A DNA stretch of 39,451 bases from a bacterium (GCA_023266935.1 JAHFOF010000001.1:64369-103819), one strand, 5' to 3'. Shown: positions 16,940 through 25,197, counted from the stretch's first letter. A program made the numbers and translations. Notes: generated by a model not told the origin, from the letters alone.

Positions 16940-19304
16940 AACAGACAAAAAAAGATTAGTTCTCCTTGATGCCCATGCGATTATTCATCGTGCGTACCAC
17001 GCCCTCCCAGAATTCGCCACCTCCAAAGGTGAGCCCACAGGTGCTCTTTATGGTGTGGTAGCCATGCTCATAAAAATCATTGAAGAACTAAAGCCAGAAT
17101 ATATTGTGGCTTGCTACGATCTTCCTCAACCCACTCACAGACATGAAGCTTATGAACAATACAAAGCAGGGAGAGCCAAAACGGATGACAATCTGGTTCT
17201 TCAACTTGAAAGATCAAAAGATATTTTTAAGGCTTGGGGCATTCCCATTTATTCTAAACCTGGATTTGAAGCAGATGATATTCTCGGTACTATCGTTGAA
17301 GAATTAAAAAAAGATAAGAAAACCGACATTATTATCGCTTCAGGAGATATGGATACTCTCCAGCTTGTAGATGACGAGAAGGTTCGGGTTTATACCTTAA
17401 AAAAAGGTATTCGAGACACGATTCTCTATGATGAAAAGGCGGTCGTTTCTCGTTTTGGATTTACCCCAACACTCCTTACAGACTATAAAGGGCTACGAGG
17501 AGATCCTTCGGATAATATTATCGGAGTGAAGGGGATTGGAGAGAAAACGGCTACTCAACTCATCACCACATTTGGAACCATTGAACAAATCTATAAAATT
17601 TTAAAAAAGAAGAGTGATGAATATAAAAAAGCGGGGATAAATGAACGAGTTAGAGATTTATTAATCGAGAACGAAGAAGAAGCCTTGTTCTCTAAAACCC
17701 TAGCTACTATTCGTCGAGATGCTCCAATCGATTTTAAACTTCCCAAACCGTGGAAAGAAAATTTAGTAGTAGATAATTTAATAAAACTGTTTGCAGAGCT
17801 CGAATTTAGAACGATGGGAGAAAGAATAAAATCACTTTTAAACAAAAAAGAAGAAGCCAAAGAAATAAAAGAAAAAAAGGAATCTAAAAAACCAGAAATC
17901 AATTTAAACAACCCAGAAGAACGAGAAATTTGTCTTGCTCTTTGGGTCATTGATTCAAATATTGCTAATCCAACACTCGATGATGTTTTTGTTTTTACTA
18001 AAACTTCTAATATTGCTGATGCCTGGAAGGTTATAAATACAGAATTGAATAAAAGAAAAGTGAAAGATGTTTTTGAAAAAATAGAAAAGCCCCTCATCCC
18101 AATCGTAGATAAAATAAAAGAGCACGGAGTAAAAATAGATGCAAATCAATTAAAAAAACTTTCAATAGATTATCACAAAGAACTTTCTAAATTAGAAAAA
18201 GATATTTGGACGGATTCTGGCGGAGAATTTAATATTAATTCCCCAAAACAACTCGGAGAAATATTATTTGGACGGTTAAATCTTGCTGGGAGCCGACAAA
18301 AGAAAACTGCTTCGGGTGGATTCACGACCAAAGAATCAGAATTGGTGAAACTTGTTGATAAACACCCAATCGTCAATAAAATTTTAAGTTATAGGGAACT
18401 TCAGAAACTTCTCTCTACCTACATAGACGTTATTCCTAAACTTTTGGACAAAGACTCTCGTCTGCATTCAACTTTTCTTCAAGCCGGCACCACTACAGGA
18501 AGAATGGCTTCAGAGAGCCCTAATTTACAGAATATCCCGACCAAATCAGTTCTCGGACAGGCAATCAGACATACATTTATTGCTGACAAAGGATTCAGCT
18601 TGCTCTCGCTCGATTATTCTCAAATCGAACTCCGCATCGCAGCTATCCTCTCAAAGGATAAAAGTCTAATTGAAATTTTTAAAAACAAAATAGATGTTCA
18701 CACTGGGGTGGCCTCAAGAGTTTTTAAAGTTCCAGAAAATAAAGTAGACAAAGAGATGAGAAGAAAGGCCAAAGTGATTAACTTCGGGGTGTTGTTTGGG
18801 ATGGGGGTAAGTGCTTTAAAAATAAATCTAGGGACAGACAGAGCCGAAGCGCAAAAGTTTTATAATAATTATTTTTCTACATTTTCTGGTTTGTCTGCTT
18901 ATGTTGACCATATAAAAGCTGATGCTGAACGCACAGGATTCACTGAAACGATGTTTGGACGCAGGAGATATTTTGCGGGATTGAAGTCCCCGCTACCATT
19001 TATTCGAGCAGCCGCAGAGAGGATGGCCATTAATGCGCCGATTCAAGGCACGGAAGCAGATATAGTGAAGATTTCTATGATTAAGATTGATGAATTAATA
19101 AAGAAAAAAGGTTGGAAGAATGATGTTTACACCATTCTAAATGTTCATGATGAAATAGTTTATGAAGTGAAAGATGATTTAGTTGAAGAATGTTCAAAAG
19201 AATTTAAGAAAATAATGGAAGGAGTGTTGGTGGATAAAGAGACCCATGGGGTGCCTATCGTGGCCGAAGCTGTCTCAGGTAAAAGTTGGGGAGATCTAAA
19301 ATAA
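16929..19304 (+). CDS. polA: DNA polymerase I (5' nuclease + polymerase)
   Basis: 'LVLLDAHAIIHRAYHALP', 'ATTTGRMASESPNLQNIP', 'LLSLDYSQIELRIAA', 'NVHDEIVYEV'. Confidence 0.97.
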   Translation: MKTKTDKKRLVLLDAHAIIHRAYHALPEFATSKGEPTGALYGVVAMLIKIIEELKPEYIVACYDLPQPTHRHEAYEQYKAGRAKTDDNLVLQLERSKDIFKAWGIPIYSKPGFEADDILGTIVEELKKDKKTDIIIASGDMDTLQLVDDEKVRVYTLKKGIRDTILYDEKAVVSRFGFTPTLLTDYKGLRGDPSDNIIGVKGIGEKTATQLITTFGTIEQIYKILKKKSDEYKKAGINERVRDLLIENEEEALFSKTLATIRRDAPIDFKLPKPWKENLVVDNLIKLFAELEFRTMGERIKSLLNKKEEAKEIKEKKESKKPEINLNNPEEREICLALWVIDSNIANPTLDDVFVFTKTSNIADAWKVINTELNKRKVKDVFEKIEKPLIPIVDKIKEHGVKIDANQLKKLSIDYHKELSKLEKDIWTDSGGEFNINSPKQLGEILFGRLNLAGSRQKKTASGGFTTKESELVKLVDKHPIVNKILSYRELQKLLSTYIDVIPKLLDKDSRLHSTFLQAGTTTGRMASESPNLQNIPTKSVLGQAIRHTFIADKGFSLLSLDYSQIELRIAAILSKDKSLIEIFKNKIDVHTGVASRVFKVPENKVDKEMRRKAKVINFGVLFGMGVSALKINLGTDRAEAQKFYNNYFSTFSGLSAYVDHIKADAERTGFTETMFGRRRYFAGLKSPLPFIRAAAERMAINAPIQGTEADIVKISMIKIDELIKKKGWKNDVYTILNVHDEIVYEVKDDLVEECSKEFKKIMEGVLVDKETHGVPIVAEAVSGKSWGDLK

Positions 19305-19305
19305 T

Positions 19306-19746
19306 ATGGATGATTTTTATCATAAAAATATATTCGGAGAGATTGTTGATTTAGATTTTAGTGCTGTTGATGAACAAAAGGATGAAATAAAAACAAAACA
19401 TTCAGATTTTAATATTTTTTCTTTAACCGATGCAGTAGGGGCGAGAAACAAAAAAGAAGCGTGGGTGTTGTATCAAAAAGCCCTTGCAAGCGGGATGGTA
19501 GCCGAAGAAATATTTTACAGAATTGTTTGGATAATTAAATCTATGCTCATCGCTTCTCAAACAAAATCGTTTGAAGAAACAGAGATGAAAGAATTTCCTT
19601 ATCAAAAAGCCAAGGGCTATGCGAAGAATTTTTCGAAGGAGGAATTAGAGGATCTTTCAGAAAAATTGGTGGTTGGGTATCACAACGCAAGGAGGGGGGT
19701 GGGAGAGATAGATGGACTAATAGAAAAGACTCTTTTGGGGCTATAG
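19306..19746 (+). CDS. DNA polymerase III delta (HolA) C-terminal-domain-like protein
   Basis: 'NIFSLTDAVGARNKKEAWVLYQKALASGMVAEEIFYRIVWIIKSMLIA...' resembles the HolA collar domain only. Confidence 0.6.
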   Translation: MDDFYHKNIFGEIVDLDFSAVDEQKDEIKTKHSDFNIFSLTDAVGARNKKEAWVLYQKALASGMVAEEIFYRIVWIIKSMLIASQTKSFEETEMKEFPYQKAKGYAKNFSKEELEDLSEKLVVGYHNARRGVGEIDGLIEKTLLGL

Positions 19747-19782
19747 ACCACCGCTTTTAGCGGGGTCCCGCTGTGGCGGTGA
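19746..19782. repeat. Palindromic repeat element, family A
   Basis: GACCACCGCttttaGCGGGGTCCCGCtgtGGCGGTGA. Confidence 0.75.
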
Positions 19783-19839
19783 TAAAGATTTATCAATCTG
19801 TACCTCTTTGTGGGGGAGAGGTATATAATTCACCTTGCC

Positions 19840-20862
19840 ATGAGGATAGAAACAGAAGTAAAGCTCGATTATGCGGATGTGTTGATTCGTCCAAAACGAA
19901 GCACCCTTTCGAGTAGAAAAGAAGTGAGTCTAGAAAGAGAATTTAAATTTCCTCATACAAAGAAAGTTTGGAGTGGAGTGCCTATTATCGCAGCCAATAT
20001 GGATGGAGTAGGGACCATTTCTATGATGAAGTCTCTTTCTAAGATTAAAATTTTAACAGCCTTGCATAAACATCATAAATTAACAGATTTTGAATCCATA
20101 GATAAAAAACATACTTTCATCACTATTGGGGTTCGGGAAGAAGACAAGGAATTTCTAAAAAAATATTTAAAAAAATTTGGTGAACCATATTTACTTTGTA
20201 TCGATGTGGCGAACGGTTATACAGAAAGGTTTGTCGATTTTGTAAAAGAAGTCAGGGCTTTATTAAAAACGAGTATTATCATGGCAGGGAATGTGGTCAC
20301 CGGAGATATGACTGAACAACTAATTCTTTCGGGTGCAGATATAGTGAAGGTGGGAATAGGCCCTGGTACAGTTTGTACTACTAGAAGGGTGACGGGGGTG
20401 GGTTATCCTCAACTCTCAGCGATTATTGAATGTGCAGATTCAGCCCATGGTCTTGGGGGATTAATTTGTGCTGATGGAGGATGTCGTTCTTCAGGAGATA
20501 TATCCAAGGCTTTCGGAGCAGGTGCAGATTTTGTGATGATTGGAGGAATGCTCGCTGGACACGATGAAGGAGAAGAAGAGATTATTGAAGAAAAAGGAGA
20601 AAGGTTTGTTTACCACTACGGTTCGAGTTCTGTAGATGCGATGGAGAGACACAATGGGGGCAAAGCCAGCTATAAAGCCTCGGAAGGAAAGAAAATAAAA
20701 ATTCCTTATAGAGGAAAAGTTTTAAATACTGTTGAAGATATTTTGGGAGGAATTAGAAGCGCTTGCACTTATGTTGGAGCAAGGAGACTCAAAGAACTTC
20801 CACGTCGAACCACCTTTGTTTTGGTAAATAGGCAACTCTCTCCAGAAATTATTGGAAAGTAA
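19840..20862 (+). CDS. guaC: GMP reductase / IMP dehydrogenase family
   Basis: '[13 protein letters not shown]', '[27 protein letters not shown]', '[30 protein letters not shown]'; ATG at 19840. Confidence 0.9.
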   Translation: MRIETEVKLDYADVLIRPKRSTLSSRKEVSLEREFKFPHTKKVWSGVPIIAANMDGVGTISMMKSLSKIKILTALHKHHKLTDFESIDKKHTFITIGVREEDKEFLKKYLKKFGEPYLLCIDVANGYTERFVDFVKEVRALLKTSIIMAGNVVTGDMTEQLILSGADIVKVGIGPGTVCTTRRVTGVGYPQLSAIIECADSAHGLGGLICADGGCRSSGDISKAFGAGADFVMIGGMLAGHDEGEEEIIEEKGERFVYHYGSSSVDAMERHNGGKASYKASEGKKIKIPYRGKVLNTVEDILGGIRSACTYVGARRLKELPRRTTFVLVNRQLSPEIIGK

Positions 20863-20886
20863 AAAAGAGCACTTCAGTGCTCTTTT
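20863..20886. terminator. Bidirectional terminator between convergent genes
   Basis: AAAAGAGCACTTCAGTGCTCTTTT. Confidence 0.85.
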
Positions 20887-21407
20887 GGGATACCCTTACC
20901 CTCAACGTGAAGGGTTCTTTCTTGGCCACGAAGTTTCATCCAGATACGACCCAGGTGATTTTGTCCGCACCAGTCTGAACCTCGTCCCCAGAAGGCATTC
21001 TCGTTCGAGTTTTCGATAAGAATGGCATCACCTGTTTCAAGAAGTCTCCTTAAAACGTAGGGATGCTGAGAAATCTTGGTTTTAATCAAACTTTCCATAA
21101 TCTGGAGTTTAACCTGGTTCCAGTCGGAACGAACCAGTTTCTTGTTGGCCCTGGCAATCTCTCTGGAAACGTGAGCCGACAGAGCGTCCTTAATCAGGCC
21201 CCGTATCCGAAGGTGATCAGAAAATTTCATGGCTTGATAGATGTGTTCTACTGTCATCCAAGTTTCTCCACCAACGACAAGAGCAAAGGCAGAGAAGTTT
21301 GAAAGATAGTAATGTTCATCTTCGTAGAAGAATACCTGCTTCCCCTTGGGAGTGTTCAATAACGATCTCAATCCTCTGAATTGATAGATCTCTACTGCTT
21401 CAAACAT
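20874..21407 (-). CDS. NADAR-family protein (YbiA-like)
   Basis: 'YYLSNFSAFALVVGGETWMTVEHIYQAMKF', 'NAFWGRGSDWCGQNHLGRIWMKLR'; ATG at 21407 has an upstream GAGG. Confidence 0.85.
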   Translation of the reverse strand: MFEAVEIYQFRGLRSLLNTPKGKQVFFYEDEHYYLSNFSAFALVVGGETWMTVEHIYQAMKFSDHLRIRGLIKDALSAHVSREIARANKKLVRSDWNQVKLQIMESLIKTKISQHPYVLRRLLETGDAILIENSNENAFWGRGSDWCGQNHLGRIWMKLRGQERTLHVEGKGIPKEH

Positions 21408-21490
21408 GAGTACCTCTTGCGTAGTGAGTGGTGAAGTCTTGGACCACCCTAGCACAAATGGTCTGTTATTCAAATAATAACTTTCAAAAA

Positions 21491-22111
21491 TTAACGAGGG
21501 GTCAAGTTATAAGTAGAAATTTCAATAATAATTATTAAAATAAGCCAACTAATCGAGGTTGAAGATAAGTACCACCAGACTGCAGAAGTAAATATCATAA
21601 GAATAATATGAATATATTTAAAATTATTATTAACTCCGATTATCACCGGAAATGTTCTCATCCCTTCTTTTTTATCTTTTGCCATATCTCTAAAATCACC
21701 GGCTAAGTTTCTAATAAGGAATAGTCCGCCGACTATGTATGTAACCACTGAATGATAACCAATGACCCCAGCTACAATAAATAAATTCTGTAGTCCTCTT
21801 AGTGCAGGGCTTACAAACCCCAATTTTCTTGTCTTTTTGACATAAAGAAAACCAAACAATAAATAAATTATCCCCTCAATCTTTCCGTATACCAAGACTC
21901 CAATAATTGCCAAGATGTAAGAAATCCATCGTGGCACTCTTGCTCTATATGGGTGAGAATGTTTGTTTTCCAGATAAGCTAAAAAAGCTATGTGAAGAAT
22001 TATTGCGCCGATAAATTCCAATCTATCTGCCCTAATAGCAACTAACAGTAATATAAGATCTGCCAATGAATATAATCTGAGTTGTCCTATATAGTTTTTA
22101 ATTCTATTCAT
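21491..22111 (-). CDS. UbiA-like prenyltransferase superfamily membrane protein
   Basis: Multi-TM; 'NLAGDFRDMAKDKKEGMRTFPVIIG'; track start at 22153 lies inside tRNA-Lys, so M at 22111 preferred. Confidence 0.65.
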   Translation of the reverse strand: MNRIKNYIGQLRLYSLADLILLLVAIRADRLEFIGAIILHIAFLAYLENKHSHPYRARVPRWISYILAIIGVLVYGKIEGIIYLLFGFLYVKKTRKLGFVSPALRGLQNLFIVAGVIGYHSVVTYIVGGLFLIRNLAGDFRDMAKDKKEGMRTFPVIIGVNNNFKYIHIILMIFTSAVWWYLSSTSISWLILIIIIEISTYNLTPR

Positions 22112-22119
22112 ACAATAGT

Positions 22120-22195
22120 TGGTGCGCCCGGCAGGAATCGGACCTGCGACCATCTCCTTAAAAGGGAGCTGCTCTACCGACTGAGCTACGGGCGC
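22120..22195 (-). tRNA. tRNA-Lys(TTT), CCA encoded
   Basis: GCGCCCGTAGCTCAGTCGGTAGAGCAGCTCCCTTTTAAGGAGATGGTCGCAGGTTCGATTCCTGCCGGGCGCACCA. Confidence 0.97.
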
Positions 22196-22428
22196 AAAAC
22201 TTTCTTCAGAAACTTTCGACCCGCAGCTGTCTTGAAATAAATTTCACGATTGCGAGCCTGTTCAAAGTTATCATACTCCTCTGTATATACAACTCTGAGA
22301 TTTTTTAGGTGTCTAGTTGATTGAGTATGACCACGCCTATGTTCTGCGAGTCTTCGTTTCAAATCATTTGTAACACCTTTATACAATTTGCCAACAGAAT
22401 CTTTAAGTACGTAGACCGTGTGATTCAT
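22186..22428 (-). CDS. Small GIY-YIG nuclease-domain protein; 3' end overlaps tRNA-Lys
   Basis: 'MNHTVYVLKDSVGKLYKGVTNDLKRRLAEHRRG...TR...VVYTEEYDNFEQARNREIYFK'; stop TAG is formed by tRNA nt 8-10. Confidence 0.9.
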   Translation of the reverse strand: MNHTVYVLKDSVGKLYKGVTNDLKRRLAEHRRGHTQSTRHLKNLRVVYTEEYDNFEQARNREIYFKTAAGRKFLKKVLRP

Positions 22429-22434
22429 GTTATA

Positions 22435-22492
22435 TCTACCGACTCCCGCCCGAACGACTGAAGCCGTTCAGTCGGGCGGGGAGCACGGGCGC
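22435..22492 (-). pseudogene. tRNA-Lys 5' remnant (nt 1-23) split by a 36-bp palindrome
   Basis: GCGCCCGT-GCTC (22481-22492, A9 missing) and AGTCGGTAGA (22435-22444) match the intact tRNA-Lys 5' end. Confidence 0.85.
22445..22480. repeat. 36-bp palindromic insertion in tRNA-Lys remnant
   Basis: CCCGCCCG-aacg-ACTGAA-gccg-TTCAGT-CGGGCGGG. Confidence 0.85.
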
Positions 22493-22539
22493 AAACGCAA
22501 AGAAACAATAACTAAAATCTACTCACTTGTCTATTAATG

Positions 22540-22944
22540 CTACAGGCCGATATCAAAAGCAAATGCCCCCGCGCCGGTGAGGAGTAGAGAAACAGCGATA
22601 GCCAAGACAAGAAGATAAAAGACGAAGTCGCGTTTAAGCACGCTTGCGTCTCTATATTCAACATAAAATTCAAGACCAACGAGAATAACAAACGCAAGGG
22701 CAGCAATTTGAGTCCAAGCTCCAGCGAGAAGTAAAGCTCCACCGATGATTTCTATTAATCCAAAAAGACTAACGAGAAATTCTGCAGGATTCAGATGCAA
22801 GGCTTTAAATGATTCAATCCAGCTTTGTTTTTCAGATTTAAATTTTAAAATACCGAGGTCGAGAAAAACCAGACCGATGACGAGGCGAAGAATAAAAGGA
22901 CCTATAAGGGCGAACGATAATAGTCCGGGGAATGGATTAAGCAT
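22540..22944 (-). CDS. DoxX family membrane protein
   Basis: 4-TM, 'LRLVIGLVFLDLGILKF', 'LFGLIEIIGGALLLAGAWTQIAAL'. Confidence 0.8.
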   Translation of the reverse strand: MLNPFPGLLSFALIGPFILRLVIGLVFLDLGILKFKSEKQSWIESFKALHLNPAEFLVSLFGLIEIIGGALLLAGAWTQIAALAFVILVGLEFYVEYRDASVLKRDFVFYLLVLAIAVSLLLTGAGAFAFDIGL

Positions 22945-22970
22945 GGATTTATGATAGCATATCCGCAATT

Positions 22971-23435
22971 ATGAACGAATGCGTATTGATATTAGACAAT
23001 ATTCGAAGCGTGGCTAATGTTGGCTCTATTTTTCGTACCGCAGACTGCCTCGGAGTGTCTAGGGTTATTCTTATAGGTACAACTCCAACTCCACTCGATC
23101 GATTTAGGAGAAAGCGCAAGGATTTTATAAAGGTTTCCCTTGGCGCAGAAGAATATGTGAAATGGGAGTATAAAAAAGAGATTGGGTTGGCAATTAAAGA
23201 ATTAAAAAGTAAAAAATATAAAATATTGGTTTTAGAACAAGACAAAACCTCGAAAGACTTGAAAAAATTTAAAGCACCAAAAAAGTTTGTTTTGGTGGTA
23301 GGAAACGAAGTTGAAGGAGTTTCAAAATCCGTTTTGAATCTCGCGGACACAATCCTTGAGATATCTATGCAGGGGCGAAAAGAGTCCATGAACGTTTCTG
23401 TTTCTGCGGGGATAGCTTTATTTAATCTTTTATAA
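22971..23435 (+). CDS. TrmH/SpoU family RNA methyltransferase
   Basis: 'LDNIRSVANVGSIFRTADCLGVSRVILIG', 'LVVGNEVEGVS', 'MNVSVSAGIALF'. Confidence 0.92.
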   Translation: MNECVLILDNIRSVANVGSIFRTADCLGVSRVILIGTTPTPLDRFRRKRKDFIKVSLGAEEYVKWEYKKEIGLAIKELKSKKYKILVLEQDKTSKDLKKFKAPKKFVLVVGNEVEGVSKSVLNLADTILEISMQGRKESMNVSVSAGIALFNLL

Positions 23436-23436
23436 A

Positions 23437-24297
23437 ATGCCTGAACTTCCAGAAGTCCAAACAACAGTAAATGGTTTAAATAGAACTGTGAAGGGCCGAA
23501 GGATTATAGATGTTTGGACGGATTATGAGAGTAAGCTAAAAATGCACAGAGGAAGTGTGAAGGAGCCAAAATTCTTCATCAATTTTAAAAAACAAATTAA
23601 GAATCAAAAAATAATAAAGGCAGAACGTAGAGCAAAAAATATTTTAATTCATCTTTCAAACAACAAAACCATCTTGGCTCACATGAAGATGACCGGATAT
23701 TTTTTCTATAATCCACCCAAAGATGCTCCGTTCGTGCATTTGGATTTTACTTTAGACAACGGCAAGCACCTTGCATTCAGTGATATGCGCAAATTTGCGA
23801 AGGTTACTCTCGTAGATACGAATAAACTTGGTGAATCAATCCATTTGAATCATCTCGGACCAGAGCCACTCGATAGATCTTTTACTTTTAAGATATTTAA
23901 AGAGAGATTAATGAAAAAGCCGAAGGGCAAGGTTAAAACTGTTTTGATGGATCAGACTTTAATCTCTGGTATAGGGAATATTTATTCGGATGAGATACTT
24001 TGGAGAGCCAATGTACATCCACTTTCTACACCAAGGACAATTCCAGAGAAAAATTTGAAGATGATGTATAAAGCAGTGCGGGAAACTCTAAAGAAGGGGA
24101 TAGATTTTGGTGGGGATTCTATGTCTGATTATAGAAATATAAACGGGGAGAGGGGAGAATTTCAAGATCACCACAGAGCATACAGAAAAACAGGGAAAAA
24201 ATGTTCAAAATCAAAATGCAAAGGAATTATTAAACGACTAGTCGTAGGAACCAGAAGTGCTCACTTTTGCCCAATTCACCAAAAACTCTATAAATAA
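23437..24297 (+). CDS. mutM: Formamidopyrimidine-DNA glycosylase
   Basis: 'MPELPEVQTTVNGLNRTVKGRRI', 'SGIGNIYSDEILWRANVHP', C-term zinc finger 'CSKSKCKGIIKRLVVGTRSAHFCPIHQ'. Confidence 0.96.
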   Translation: MPELPEVQTTVNGLNRTVKGRRIIDVWTDYESKLKMHRGSVKEPKFFINFKKQIKNQKIIKAERRAKNILIHLSNNKTILAHMKMTGYFFYNPPKDAPFVHLDFTLDNGKHLAFSDMRKFAKVTLVDTNKLGESIHLNHLGPEPLDRSFTFKIFKERLMKKPKGKVKTVLMDQTLISGIGNIYSDEILWRANVHPLSTPRTIPEKNLKMMYKAVRETLKKGIDFGGDSMSDYRNINGERGEFQDHHRAYRKTGKKCSKSKCKGIIKRLVVGTRSAHFCPIHQKLYK

Positions 24298-24313
24298 AGC
24301 TGTATAATTTAGC

Positions 24314-24342
24314 TTGACTTTTGACTTTGATAGGTGTATAAT
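24314..24342 (+). promoter_or_regulatory. Consensus promoter of GC-rich cassette gene
   Basis: TTGACT (24314-24319), 17-nt spacer, TATAAT (24337-24342). Confidence 0.8.
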
Positions 24343-24378
24343 ATTAGGCAGTAAAGTACTTTAATATCTACTTGCATT

Positions 24379-24491
24379 CGCCATAGCCAAAAGGGCCTTA
24401 AATTAAGACTTTTTTGGCTATGGCGACACAATGTTGCCACTAGCCAACCTTGCTACCCGAAAGGAGTAGCGCAACATAGGAGTTTCCTATG
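24379..24491 (+). promoter_or_regulatory. Structured 5' leader with possible start-codon-sequestering hairpin
   Basis: CGCCATAGCCAAAA...TTTTGGCTATGGCG (24379-24425); ATGTTGC/GCAACAT (24431-24437/24471-24477); CATAGGA-gtt-TCCTATG (24475-24491). Confidence 0.65.
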
Positions 24492-25097
24492 AGCAATGCA
24501 ACCTTTGGACAGGCGAGCCACTCGCTGACCATCATTGGCCAGCAGAATCCGAGCGCGGATGATCTTCGGATTCTCCACGACGGATGCCTCGCCGATCTCG
24601 TGCAGGCCATCCAGGCACGCACGGTTCCAAACCGTGACGAATTCCGCAAGTTCCTCGGTCTCATACCTTTGGAACCGCGGATCATGGTCGACTACACCAA
24701 GTCGCTCGCGGAGATGATCACCGCCGGTCGCTACGACTGGAAGAACGATGACATCACCGAGAAGCGATTCCCCGTGAAGGGCGAGGGGACGAAGGAATTC
24801 GTCTGCGAACTCGTTCACCCGAATCGCGGCATCTCTTCGGAGAACGCGTTGAAGGAGATCGAGAAGAGCGGGAAACTTCGTCCGGCGACAATCGAGGAAC
24901 TACTCGCCTTTGGGGCGACTTTCCCCGAAATCCAGCGCCAGTTACCGGTGGTTGCCCTCGGTTCCTCTGCGGAGGTCCGTGGCGACTGCGGCGTGCCGTG
25001 CCTCCTCAGGGACGACTCGGAGCGGATTCTGGACCTCCGCTGGTTCGAGCGCGTCTGGGGTGACCGCTTCCGCTTCCTGGCGGTTCGCAACAAGTAG
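24489..25097 (+). CDS. GC-rich hypothetical protein (accessory cassette)
   Basis: 202-aa ORF starting MSNATFGQASHSLTIIGQ with GGAG upstream; clear promoter and downstream palindrome. Confidence 0.8.
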   Translation: MSNATFGQASHSLTIIGQQNPSADDLRILHDGCLADLVQAIQARTVPNRDEFRKFLGLIPLEPRIMVDYTKSLAEMITAGRYDWKNDDITEKRFPVKGEGTKEFVCELVHPNRGISSENALKEIEKSGKLRPATIEELLAFGATFPEIQRQLPVVALGSSAEVRGDCGVPCLLRDDSERILDLRWFERVWGDRFRFLAVRNK

Positions 25098-25164
25098 TAC
25101 TCTGGCTCTTTGTCCTCGGGTCTGTAACTTAGACCCTTTGACCCTTGAGCCCGAGCGAAAAAAG

Positions 25165-25197
25165 AAGGGGCGAACTGCACAGTGCAGTTCGCCCCTT
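25165..25197. terminator. Terminator with 16-bp perfect stem (U-rich tail on minus side)
   Basis: AAGGGGCGAACTGCAC-A-GTGCAGTTCGCCCCTT; minus-strand tail TTCTTTTTTC. Confidence 0.8.

Noticed and set aside
22112-22153. N-terminal extension MVAGPIPAGRTNYC of the UbiA-like ORF
   Set aside because: It is translated tRNA-Lys sequence; start at 22111 is more plausible.
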